DNA from: Costus lasius
Lineage: Eukaryota; Streptophyta; Magnoliopsida; Zingiberales; Costaceae
Assembly: GCA_027563935.2 (NCBI GenBank)
Contig: JANVAS020000222.1
Coordinates: 4,154,001 to 4,218,000, forward strand
DNA: 64,000 nucleotides
Direction of reading: 5' to 3'
This document shows positions 1 through 10,528 of the stretch, in pieces. The notes under the pieces were generated by a model that worked only from the letters and a program-made list of their open reading frames with translations, did no database searches and was not told where the DNA came from. Both the position numbers and the translations under genes were made by a program. Each line of letters begins with the position of its first letter. Position 1 is the first letter of the stretch.

Positions 1-2
1 AT

Positions 3-1040
3 GACCCATGTGTATATAAGAGGTTTAGTGGGAGCATGATTATTTTCCTAGTCCTCTACGTCGATGATATCTTGATCATTGGAAACGATATTCCTGAACT
101 GCATGCCGTTAAAGCATGGTTAAGAAAATGTTTCCAGATGAAAGATTTAGGAGAAGCAGCCTATGTATTAAGTGTGAAGATCTACAGAGATAGATCTAAG
201 AGGCTTCTCGGGCTGTGCCAGAGTACTTACATCTATAAAGTCCTGGAGAGATTCTATTTAGAAAATTCTAAAAGAGGATATCTTCTAGTCAGACATGGTC
301 TGAATCTTTCTAAGAGCCAGTGTCCTCAAACACAGTCTGAGAAAGATGAAATGGACAATACGCCTTATGCTTCGGCTATTGGATCCATTATGTATGCGAT
401 GTTGTGTACTCGCCCAGACATCGCTTACGGGTTAAGCGTCACCAGTCGATTCCAAAGTAATCCAGGTAAGGCACACTGGATTGCAGTCAAGAACATTTTG
501 AAATTTCTTCGGAGGACCAAAGATATGTTCTTGATATATGGAGGTCAGGAAGAACTCAGTATTGAAGGATATACTGACGCTTCGTTCCAATCTGACCAGG
601 ATGATTTTCGATCGCAATCAGGCTATGTTTTTAGCTTGAATGGAGGAGCAGTGGTGTGGAAAAGTTTCAAACAATCAATTGTTGCTGATTCCACAACAGA
701 AGCCGAGTATGTTGCAGCCTCAGAAGCATCAAAGGAGGCAGTGTGGATTCGTAAGTTCGTTCAAGAACTTGGTGTTGTTCCTTCGAGTGCAGATCCTTTG
801 GTTATCTTCTGTGATAACACTGGAGCAATAGCACAAGCAAAGGAACCACGGTCGCACCAGAAGTCCAAGCACATACAGAGAAGGTTTCATTTGATCCGTG
901 AGATCATAGATCGAGGAGAGATCAAGATCTGCAAGGTTCATACAGATGACAATCTAGCTGACCCGCTTACAAAGCCTCTGGCACAGCAGAAGCATGAGAA
1001 GCACTGTAATAATATGGGTTTGAGATTTCTCAACCATTAG
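3..1040 (+). CDS. Copia pol C-terminus (reverse transcriptase end and RNase H), partial
   Basis: This is the last 346 codons of a Ty1/copia polyprotein whose start lies left of the window. The frame is open from base 3 to the TAG at 1038-1040. The reverse transcriptase catalytic box YVDD is present at about 57-68, followed by the copia connection region and an RNase H domain with GYTDAS, TTEAEY and FCDNTGA around its acidic residues. The ending with LADPLTKPLAQQKHE is shared by every copy in the window. It would act in the cytoplasmic virus-like particle, copying element RNA to DNA and degrading the RNA strand. No internal stop is visible in this part. Whether the rest of A is intact cannot be seen. 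Confidence 0.93.
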   Translation, partial: DPCVYKRFSGSMIIFLVLYVDDILIIGNDIPELHAVKAWLRKCFQMKDLGEAAYVLSVKIYRDRSKRLLGLCQSTYIYKVLERFYLENSKRGYLLVRHGLNLSKSQCPQTQSEKDEMDNTPYASAIGSIMYAMLCTRPDIAYGLSVTSRFQSNPGKAHWIAVKNILKFLRRTKDMFLIYGGQEELSIEGYTDASFQSDQDDFRSQSGYVFSLNGGAVVWKSFKQSIVADSTTEAEYVAASEASKEAVWIRKFVQELGVVPSSADPLVIFCDNTGAIAQAKEPRSHQKSKHIQRRFHLIREIIDRGEIKICKVHTDDNLADPLTKPLAQQKHEKHCNNMGLRFLNH

Positions 1041-1049
1041 ATTAAGTGC

Positions 1050-1059
1050 AAGTGGGAGA
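1050..1059 (+). other. Polypurine tract of element A
   Basis: The sequence AAGTGGGAGA sits one base before the LTR start TGTTGG. The same ten bases occur just before the 3' LTR of B, C and F and, on the minus strand, of G and E. It is the expected primer site for plus-strand synthesis. Confidence 0.85.
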
Positions 1060-1060
1060 T

Positions 1061-1091
1061 TGTTGGAGTATGCCCTTAAGGCTAATGTTTG
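1061..1091 (+). repeat. 3' LTR of element A, first 31 bp
   Basis: The LTR starts TGTTGGAGTATGCCC and is cut after 31 bp by element B, whose own LTR begins with nearly the same bases. This makes an apparent 31-bp tandem duplication that is really LTR-in-LTR insertion. The LTR continues at 12223 after the second copy of the target site. Confidence 0.88.
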
Positions 1092-2781
1092 TGTTGGGGT
1101 ATGCCCTTAAGGCTAATGTTTGAGGCCTTGGGATCTTTCAGTATCATGTATAAACTCTTATGTTTATAAAGGCAATGGTTGTTATTCAGTTTGTTACATT
1201 GTCTGCTGCAATAAGTGTACTTCTGAATAATGTCTCAAAGCTATTCAGCTAGGCTGACATGCTCTATGTCCTTGGTCGAGATATCTTGGTAAACATGAGA
1301 CAGCCTTGAGATGATTGAGACTAATATGTATTCTAATCTTATAGGATGCTTCGAGCATAGAATAAGATGTAGACTCATGGGTACATTGGATGTACTGGAC
1401 AAACCCTACTAGGATATTCAATTGCTTGTCACAATGTGAATAATCCTTGTTTGCAACAAGTGGCACATGTCCTTTGACTTGAGATCACTTGTGTTTCTAA
1501 ATGATGATTGTCATTGTTTTGAGGTAGTTTAATATCATTTGAAACATAATGGTTATAGACTATCTTGGATAATGATCATGAGTCAGGTTAGGACACTAGT
1601 GATAGATATAGGATTGCCATCTCCTTGTTTAAGGAGTATGATGTTCTATAGGGGCCCCCCCTGAATGAGATGATTGAGAAAGTGTATGGCCATACCCAGG
1701 TGACTATGTTCATCTGATCTAATCATGCTCATCATATTGGAGTTACAGGCTTGACATGCTTGTCCAATAAGAACATCCAGTGGCAAAGGAAACATGTATG
1801 CCTAGTGAAGTGGATTCACACTTGTGCTATGGTTTGGGAGTAGTCTTGGAAGACTCTTTCCTTTATATCGGGAGACAGTGATGTGTTGCTAGATACCCCT
1901 CACTGATCATGATAACGTAAGTTATCGTTACCGACATTTAAAGGAAACCCTCAGGGTCGCACAATTTGATGATATGGCTTACTTAAGTCAGATCGTGTGG
2001 ACTGAATTGTTTGGGTTCAGTTTAAAGGAGTTTAAACTCTGATTGTAAGTGAGATCTGGTCTGATCATGTTTGATTGATTAGGGCTTGAGATCGGTAAGC
2101 TTCGATCGAGAGAGTTGATGCTAGATCGGTGAGATCATGAGCATCAAGAGATGTACGGTTAGATCTGGAACCTTATGGTTTACTATGGTCTAGACCAAAT
2201 GGCTTGGGCTGATTTGATTTGGTTTTTGAACCAAAGTCTATTGGATCGATTGAGCTTGAACCGGTTCACATGTGTGAATGCTTGGTTCAATGCTTAAGCG
2301 TTTTGGTCGGTTTTGAGAGCATTACTTCATGTCATTCCATTTTTGGAAAGTCATCAAGGCGACTTTGCAAAAACGCCAAAACGCCTCAATGCTTCACTCT
2401 TGGTGTGTGACCGCTTGCACTCTCGTGTGGTGAAGAGTTGGTTGACGACAAGAAGAAGGATTGGGCCGAGCAAAGATATCTCGATCATCTCCTTCATACG
2501 ACAAGACCCCTTGAAGCTTTTGCTAGCACAAAGGTGTGAAGGGAGTAGCCATTGTCTTCTTGTGTGCGCGCCATTTGGAGGAGATCAACTTTGTTCTCTT
2601 CTTCCAAGCCGCCTCCTTCATCATGGCTATGGTAAAGGATCTTAACTTGATCTTTGAAATAATTTCAAAGTTGATCATATATATGTTCATGCAATCGATC
2701 TAGTTGAAACCCTAGAAATATTTCATGCGCCCCCTATTTAGGGTTTCACCCCCTTGCGCTCCCCCTTGAAGGGTACTTTCA
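1092..2781 (+). repeat. 5' LTR of element B
   Basis: It runs from TGTTGGGGTATGCCC to ACTTTCA and is followed by the primer site. Visible internal signals are a perfect palindrome GTATGGCCATAC (1684-1695), a TATA-like TTTATAT (1862-1868), a hairpin GATAAC-GTAA-GTTATC (1911-1926) and, near the 3' end, a splice-donor-like CTATG|GTAAAG (2627-2637). As in other LTR elements it should carry the promoter and polyadenylation functions. Exact U3/R/U5 borders cannot be read. Confidence 0.92.
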
Positions 2782-2783
2782 AT

Positions 2784-2795
2784 TGGTATCAGAGC
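2784..2795 (+). other. Primer binding site of B (initiator tRNA-Met)
   Basis: TGGTATCAGAGC begins two bases after the LTR end. It is the usual plant copia complement of the 3' end of initiator tRNA-Met. The same site is seen in C and D, with a changed last base in F and one internal change in E. Confidence 0.9.
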
Positions 2796-4085
2796 TATGG
2801 TTTATGCATGAATCATATGATTGCTTTGAGTGATCCTTGTTTGCGCCAATATAGTAGATCTATCACCATGAGAACATGCTAGTCATTAGATGTTGGCGCA
2901 TGTTTGATATAACTTGTTTGCGCTAATGTAAAGATCTAATGTTAACATGCGAAACTTCATGATTTAGTTGTTTGCGCATGTATGATTGTTTCATGTTGGC
3001 GCTTGTTGAATGTATTTGTTAAAACTCATTACATCTTGCGCGCCTATCACCTAGATCTACATTTGCGCCTGCTATAAACCCTTAGACGGGTTATTAGGGT
3101 TGAAGTCATAGACTAGTTAAGATCCAACCAGTCTGATCAGACCGTCTGACAGCCTAGATGGGTCGACCAGATGGCACCTGTGCGCAAGCAACAGGTGGCT
3201 ATAGGTCGACTGCAGACAGGCGTGTAGCAATGTCTGGTTGAGACAACCAGTGAACACACATGAGTTAGGCCCGGGGTCACACCCGCTTGCTAGAACTCAT
3301 GAGGGTAGTTCAGCCCATGTCATGCATTGTTGACCATTAGGTCAACTCAAGTCAGTTAGGACTTGGTGCATGCAAGGGCAGTGGATCTGACTAGGTCTGA
3401 TGAGTGGATCCCTATTAATGGACCGTTGTAAGGTAGCAGGGCACATAAGAAACATAAAATTGATGCCTATGGGGTTTTCGAAAATTTTATTTTCTTGTAA
3501 TAGGATCACATGTTGGTTGAATACCATGATGCTTGTCTATTTCATCTTATGTGGGTTGCCCTTTTCATGTGTGCTGTGCTGGGGCCTGCGAGACTGGATT
3601 AAAATTGTAAATTAATTTTTATTGTGATCTGCGCATCACTTTTAATTAATTTATAAAATGTAATTGACCTGCGAGTCAATCTTGTCTAGATAGATTAAAA
3701 TGTACTTTTAATCTGACAAGAGCTCAAAGCACACATAGCAGAGGCGCATGCAGCAGTGACATCTACCTGGTGGGCGCACTTGAGCTGCAGAGAGCGCTTG
3801 GGCCCTGGTTTGGGCCAGGAGAGAGGCAAAAGACCCAAGAAGCATGTGAAGACTTAAGATAACTTAAGGTCTTACCTAGGCTTAATGGGCGTTTACCACA
3901 TAAGATCATCATGCTTTCTTTTATTGTTTAAATAAGTAGACTTGCATGATTTATCTATCTTCTGCTATCACCATAGGGTTTGCATGATAGTTAAGAAGAT
4001 AAAAGACCGTTAAAATCCAACGCTAAAATATCAAGCTCGATAGCCTTCTGACGCGAGACCTCACTGTTCTGACTATCGTTGGAGC

Positions 4086-4111
4086 CGTGTTGTACCCACT
4101 CAGTGGGCACG
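4086..4111 (+). ncRNA. Leader hairpin 1 of B (bulged stem-loop)
   Basis: An outer stem CGTG/CACG and an inner stem CCCAC/GTGGG surround a TCA loop, with a five-base bulge TTGTA on the 5' side. The same arrangement occurs at 32664-32689 (C), 42731-42756 (F) and 60141-60166 (E, minus). It is a candidate RNA structure. No function is shown by the sequence. Confidence 0.55.
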
Positions 4112-4289
4112 CCCATCTATCTTCAGACGGTGTGTGATTTCACCTGCGTGTTACAGAGAAGGGATTTATCGCTTCTCGTTGCTCAGCATAGCACGTGGTG
4201 GTCCAGGGAGTAGGTCAGGTCAGCTTGACCATGTGGGCTACATATGGGGCATATGTTAGCTATATGGAGGCAGCCATCTATGGGATCAG

Positions 4290-4323
4290 AGATTGTGTTG
4301 TACCAACTCAGTTGGCACAGTCT
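4290..4323 (+). ncRNA. Leader hairpin 2 of B (bulged stem-loop, paralogue of hairpin 1)
   Basis: The outer stem is AGATTGTG with CACAGTCT (one G-U pair), then the same TTGTA bulge, inner stem CCAAC/GTTGG and TCA loop. In C (32869-32902), F (42935-42968) and E (59928-59961, minus) the outer stem is a perfect 8 bp. Compared with hairpin 1 the inner stem changes in a paired way. Confidence 0.6.
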
Positions 4324-4624
4324 GCTGGATTGCCCAGATGAAGGGGAATCGCACGGGTTGGCGATTGGCAGGGACTGCCTACCAGAGATTAGTGCTTGTA
4401 CTCTCTGTGCATCTTATCTCGCCTGAGCGGGACGCGGAGACCAAGTATGAAATCTGGATCCCATCTCACTAAAAGAGTTTTACTCTTTCGGGCTGTTTTG
4501 CTGGATTTTTCAGCCAGATAAAATAGTGAGAAAAGAATCATTCTTAAGTCCTGGATTGATTCTAAACATTGATACTGACCTTGCTGTTCTTGCATTGTTG
4601 TAGATTCCTGCAGCAACGAACACC

Positions 4625-7600
4625 ATGAGCTTCAATGTGCGATCCCTACTGGAAAGGGAGAAGTTTGCTGGGCCAAACTTCTCAGACTGGTACGGACACC
4701 TCAAGATTGTTCTTAAGGCAGAGAGGAAACTGTATGTCCTCGAGACGGCAATACCGCCTCAACCCGCTCCGAACGCCGCAAGGGCGGTTCGGGAAGCCTA
4801 TGAGAAGCATGTCAATGATAGCATTGATGTCGCTTGCCTGATGCTAGCGTCTATGACGCCACCGCTGCAGCGTCAGCATGAGGATATGTCTGCTATAGAA
4901 ATTATAGCAAACCTCAAGATGCTGTATGCTGCACAGGCGAGGACTGAACGCTATAATCTGACCAAGCTTTTCTTTCAGAGCAAACTGGCTGAAGGGAGTC
5001 CAGTGGGAGCTCATGTGCTCAAGATGATTGGGCACAAAGAGGCTCTAGAGAAACTGGGGCATACCATCAATCAGGAGCTTGCTGTAGACATTATTCTGCA
5101 GTCTCTCCCGGCCTCTTTCGATCCGTTCATTATTAACTTTAATATGAACAAGATCGACTGCACTCCGGCAGAGTTGCTGAATATGCTCTTGACCACAGAG
5201 GAGACTCTAAAGGGTAAGCCTTCAACCTCTGTCTTGATGTTCCCTTCCAGGAACAAGAAGAAGGGGAAGAAGGGCAAAGTCCCTGTCAAGAGTTACAACA
5301 AGGCTCTGAAACAAAAGGTGAAGCGGTCCAAGGACAACAGATGTTTCCACTGTGGCCAGCTGGGTCACTGGAAAAAGGACTGTAAAGCGCTCCAAGGAGA
5401 CAAGAAGGGAAGCATCGCTTCTGGCTCAGGTATTTTTGTGACTGAGGTCATGTTTTCTTCTTCTTCAATATCATGGGTGTTGGACACTGCATGTGGAGTT
5501 CACATTTGTTCAAATGTACAGGAACTCAAGAGAAGAAGACAGGTGGGACAGCATGAGGTGGACCTACGAGTTGGAAACGGGGCACGGGTTGCTGCTGTTG
5601 CTGTAGGGGATTATTACATCTCTTTACCATCTGGACTTGTATTAGAACTAAACAATTGTTATTTTGTTCCAAGCATTACTAAAAATATTATCTCTATTCC
5701 TGCTCTTGTCAGGAAAGGGTTTTCCTTTGAATGCAAGACTTCAAAGTGTTATCTTTCTCTTGATAATATTGTTTATGCTACTGGATCAATTAACAATGGG
5801 TTATTCATGTTGGACATGGAATGTTCTATACAAAATATTGATAATAAGATAGCCAAGTATGCTGATGACAGCACCTTGCTATGGCATAGTCGTTTAGGCC
5901 ATATTAACAAGAAACGCATTAAGCGGTTGCATGATCATGGACTGCTGGGATCATTCTCCTATGAGGAGATTGATACATGCAAAGCATGTTTAATGGGCAA
6001 AATGACGAAGTCTCCTTTTTCTAACAAAGGTCAAAAGGCTTCAGGTTTACTTGACCTCATACACAGTGATGTGTGTGGGCCGTTTAGTAAACATGCCAGA
6101 GGTGGCTATTTATACTTCATTACCTTTACTGATGATTTCAGTAGATATGGGTATGTCTATCTAATGAGACATAAGAGTGAATCTTTTGACAAGTTCAAAG
6201 AGTTCAAAAATGAAGTACAAAATCAGCTAGGCCGAAATATCAAGGCACTTCGTTCTGATCGAGGTGGTGAATACCTAAGTCGAGAGTTCATTGACTATCT
6301 GAAGGAGTGTGGGATTATCTCACAGCTCACTCCACCAGGAACACCGCAATGGAATGGTGTGTCCGAAAGGAGGAACAGAACCTTATTGGATATGGTTCAT
6401 TCTATGATGAGTCAGGCTACTCTACCTTACTCCTTTTGGGGTTTTGCACTGGAAACAGCTGCAAAGGTACTAAACCGAGTGCCATCCAAGGCAGTTTCAA
6501 AGACTCCATATGAGTTATGGTATGGGAAACAGCCGAGCTTGACATTTATAAAGATCTGGGGTTGCGAGGCTTATGTCAAAAAGCTCGCCTCTGGGAAACT
6601 AGAGAGCAGATCTGAGAAATGTATCTTTGTCGGATACCCTAAGGAAACTAAGGGTTATTATTTCTACGATCCCAGAGAGAACAAGGTATTTGTTGCTCGG
6701 ACGGCCATTTTTCTTGAGAAGGAGTTTCTTCTGCAAGAGGCCAGTGGGAGAGAAATAAAGCTGGATGAGAATCCAGGGGAAGGACAGAGTAGTCAAGCAC
6801 AATTGGATGAGCCTGAGCCAGTAGAACAGGTTACGGAACAACCTGAGGCTCAGATATCACGGGAACCGCGAAGATCGGGAAGGATCCGTCGACAGCCTGA
6901 GCGCTATGACGGAGTCTACATCATTGAAAATGATGAACCCCTCACTTATGCGGATGGGGTCAGTGGACCGGACTCAGCTAAATGGCTTGAAGCTATGCGA
7001 GCCGAAATGGACTCCATGTCAGATAACCAAGTCTGGGATTTGGTTGATCCGCCTCCGGGAGTAATCCCTATAGGCTGTAAATGGATCTTCAAGAAGAAGA
7101 TTGACATGGATGGTAACGTGGTTACCTATAAAGGCAGGCTAGTTGCGAAAGGTTTCAAACAAATCTACGGGATAGATTATTGTTGGTGTATATGCCCTAG
7201 GACCTAGCTTTGGTCAACTTATGTACTACTTGACATTGATATTTATATATCATTCTGGCATTGTCGTTATCATTGTCTGTCTACACCTGCGATTGTGTAC
7301 TTACATGATAATGTCCCTGGAGACAGATTGGATCTGTGCTCAAATAATCATCCCCAGTTAATGTACCTTAGTAGATATGGGACAACTATGGTACTTATAA
7401 AACTGGTATGTGGGCTGGTTAGGCACGGGGTGCTAACGCAGACACATGGGTATATTATGGGAGGATATACTGGATAGACCCGCTATGAGGCTATGACTTG
7501 GTGTCATGAGTTATCCTCATAAGTGACAGGAGATGCATTGATCCCTTGACTTGAGGTCATTGTTCATTCTATATGGTTAGAGACTTGCTTTGATGCAACC

Positions 7601-10508
7601 TAACACCTTGCCGTAGTTGGAAGTTCATAAAGGTTGTCGTTGAGCGTGTCACGACCCATATGAGAAGGTCAATGGACAGACATAGGATTTGCCCCTTCCT
7701 TTGGGAAGCTTGATATCCATGGAGCTCCTCTATGGTTCTATGACTGAAAGTGTATGGCCATACCCAGGTAAGAACCTGATTTAGTCATAGCCATGTGATT
7801 GGGTGAAAACAAGTGGTGACACACTTGTCCAATCGGATATCAGTTCGGCAAAGAGACTGTATTGCATCTGTACCTAGTTGCGATGATGGGGATGTCGATG
7901 TCGATATCCATTCCAATGATCTGGGTAGCAGCGATGCACTGCTAGGTGCCACTCACTGCTTGTGGTGACCTTTGGTCAGCACTGCCAGCGTCAGAGGAAC
8001 CTACAGGGTCGCACACCTTGATACTTGAGTTCTCGTATTGATCGGGAAGCCTTATGATCGAGTTATTGGATAACTCGGATCTTATTGGGAGATTTCATCA
8101 GCGCCAATGGGCCTGATGAGATGGAAGAATATTATTGGAGCCAAACTTCATTTTTGGCAGGTTGACCCGTATTTGACCATGGTTGGTCACATTTGAATTA
8201 GGGTTGCATTGGATTGGATCCAAGTACTTAATCAACCCATGTAATGGAGTTTGGGCTAGCTCATTATCCAATGAGACCCAATAACAAGTTCTCATGAAGA
8301 GATGAGAGGCTAAAAGGGTATAATGGGGAGAGACCCAACCCCATTGGCGCCTAAGGGGCATAATGGGGTTAGGGTGGCAAAATTGCTTCATTATGGAAGC
8401 AATTGGCGCCTAGCCCTCTTCCATTGATGGAATGCATGCCTTTAAGGCATTGCTTGGGGCGCAAGGCAAGGCCTTGGCGCACAAGGAAGGCGTGGAGCTT
8501 AATGAGGAAAGGTTGAATGAGAATTAAGGAAATGTCTTGGAGACTTTCCTTATCTCAAACCTCCTCATCCTAGCCCTACACTTGTCTTGATCCTAGCCCA
8601 TACCCTAACCGCCTCTTGCCCTATAAATGAGACCCTAATCGCCCCCTCATAATTATGATCGACTCTTGAAGGCGTGAATACAAGAGGAGGGGCGAAACCA
8701 AAGGTTTGAAGGGCGACAACTTCAAGAAGTGGCGCATCTTCTTCTTCCATCAAACCCTAGCCGCAAGCTTAATCCTTTCTTCCTCCTTTGGCGCAAGAGA
8801 CTTGAAGGCTTGGCGGCATTCTCCTTGTTCCTCTCTTCTTCATCAATTGGCGCTTCTACCTTGGAGGTGGCGCAAGTACTGAAGAGGGAGCACAAGGCTT
8901 GGATCTTCTTCCCAAGGCTAGCACCGGGCGAGGAAGAAGAGAACTCAAGAGATCCGTGTGTGTGAGACTGCAGAGGGCGGACACTTGGACGCCTACATCG
9001 GCATCGCTCTCTTCTTTGCTATAAGGTATTTCTTAACTCATCGTGTCGACTCCCTTGCATGCGATCTTCACTGGGATTTTGGGACCGGCCTGTTTCGGGG
9101 ACATTCTTCGGCAGTGCAAATATGTATGTCCATGACTCTGAAAAATTGTAAAATGTCCCCGGGGTTTCCCAACAATTATGATGAAACTTTCTCTCCTGTA
9201 GCCATGTTCAAGTCTATTCGGATTCTTTTCGCGATAGCAGCATATTACGATTATGAGATCTGGCAGATGGATGTGAAGACCGCTTTCCTTAATGGAAAAC
9301 TGGATGAGGATGTGTATATGACACAACCTGAAGGTTTCACTAGTCCATCAGATCGTTATAAAATATGCAAGTTAAAGAAGTCCATTTATGGACTTAAACA
9401 AGCATCTAGAAGCTGGAATATTCGTTTTGATGAATCAATCTGTGAATTTGGTTTCATCAAGAATGAAGATGACCCGTGTGTATATAAGAGGTTTAGTGGG
9501 AGCGTGATTACTTTCCTAGTCCTCTACGTCGATGATATCTTAATCATTGGAAACGATATTCCTGAACTTCATGCTGTTAAAGCATAGTTAAGAAAATGTT
9601 TCCAGATGACAGATCTAGGAGAAGCAGCCTATGTGTGAGGTGTAAAGATCTACAGGGATAGATCTAAGAGGCTTCTCGGGCTGTGCCAGAGTACTTACAT
9701 CGATAAGGTCCTGGAGAGATTCCATTTAGAGAATTCTAAAAGAGGATATCTTCCAGTCAGACATGGTCTGAATCTTTCAAAGAGTCAGTGTCCACAAACA
9801 TAGACTGAGAAAGATGAAATGGACAATACGCCTTATGCTTCGGCTATTGGGTCCATTATGTATGCGATGTTGTGTACTCGCCCAGACGTCGCTTACGGGT
9901 TAAGCGTGACCAGTCGATTCCAAAGTAATCCAGGTCAGGCACACTGGATTGCGGTCAAGAACATTTTAAAATATCTGCGGAGGACCAAAGATATGTTCTT
10001 GATATATGGTGGTCAGGAAGAACTCAGTATAGAGGGATATACTGACGCTTCGTTCCAATCGGACCAGGATGATTTCTGATCGCAATCAGGCAATGTTTTT
10101 AGCTTGAATGGTGGAGCAGTGGTGTGGAAAAGTTTCAAACAGTCTATCGTTGCTGATTCCACAACAGAAGCCGAGTATGTTGCAGCCTCGGAACCATCCA
10201 AGGAGGCAGTGTGGATTCGCAAGTTCGTTCAGGAACTTGGTGTTGTTCCTTCGAGTGCAGATCCTTTGGTTATCTTCTGTGATAACACTGGAGCAATCGC
10301 ACAGGCAAAGGAACCACGGTCGCACCAGAAGTCCAAGCACATACAGAGAAGGTTTCACTTGATCCGGTAGATCATTGATCGTGGTGAGATCAAAATCTGC
10401 AAGGTTCATACAGATGACAATCTGGCTGACCCGCTTACCAAGCCTCTGGCGCAGCAGAAGCATGAGAAGCACTGTAATAATATGGGTTTGAGATTTCTCA
10501 ACCATTAG
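4625..10508 (+). pseudogene. Copia gag-pol of element B, split by a solo LTR and with five stops
   Basis: This was a single gag-pol frame of about 1290 codons. From the ATG at 4625 to 7180 it is open and encodes Gag, the CCHC knuckle (CFHCGQLGHWKKDC), protease (LDTACG), the HHCC and D-D-35-E integrase, and the start of reverse transcriptase. The solo LTR at 7181-9174 then interrupts it. Coding homology resumes after the second ATTAT with the YDETFSPVA region, but in-frame stops appear at 9585-9587 (TGG to TAG), 9636-9638 (TTA to TGA), 9801-9803 (CAG to TAG), 10077-10079 (CGA to TGA) and 10368-10370 (GAG to TAG), judged against the sister copies. The normal terminal stop is at 10506-10508. It cannot make a functional polyprotein. 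Confidence 0.93.
7181..9174 (+). mobile_element. Solo LTR of a second, related copia family, inside B pol
   Basis: A 1994-bp insertion with perfect terminal inverted bases TGTTGG...CCAACA is flanked by the 5-bp duplication ATTAT (7176-7180 and 9175-9179). No internal domain or second LTR is present, so it is a solo LTR left by recombination between the ends of a full element. It starts TGTTGGTGTATATGCCC and shares short blocks with the A-G family LTRs: GTATGGCCATAC (7752-7763), a TGCTAG...CTCACTG block near 7945 and an AGGGTCGCACA block near 8005. The overall sequence is quite different. The LTR end at 14033-14494 belongs to the same family. Confidence 0.94.
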
Positions 10509-10517
10509 ATTAAGTGC

Positions 10518-10527
10518 AAGTGGGAGA
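10518..10527 (+). other. Polypurine tract of element B
   Basis: AAGTGGGAGA lies one base before the 3' LTR start at 10529 and is identical to the tracts of the sister elements. Confidence 0.85.
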
Positions 10528-10528
10528 T

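Larger units (their letters stand above)
2796..4624 (+). other. Untranslated leader of element B
   Basis: About 1.8 kb lies between the primer site and the gag ATG. It contains many short frames and upstream ATGs but no coding region that I can support. It carries two related bulged hairpins (listed separately). Just before gag it carries a pyrimidine-rich stretch ending in TTGTAG (4598-4603), which looks like a splice acceptor. The leader is conserved in C, F and E (minus strand), with small insertions in F and E. Confidence 0.8.

Noticed and set aside
1061..1122. 31-bp tandem duplication at an LTR start
   Set aside because: The sequence after B continues the interrupted LTR, so this is nested insertion and not slippage.
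2313..2645. A 110-codon frame in the LTRs of B (also 11749-12081)
   Set aside because: It lies in LTR U5-like sequence. The other family LTRs have different, broken frames there and nothing suggests a protein.
8958..9587. A 209-codon frame that starts inside the solo LTR and runs into reverse transcriptase
   Set aside because: Its first part is LTR sequence fused by chance to pol. Only the part after 9179 is real coding homology.
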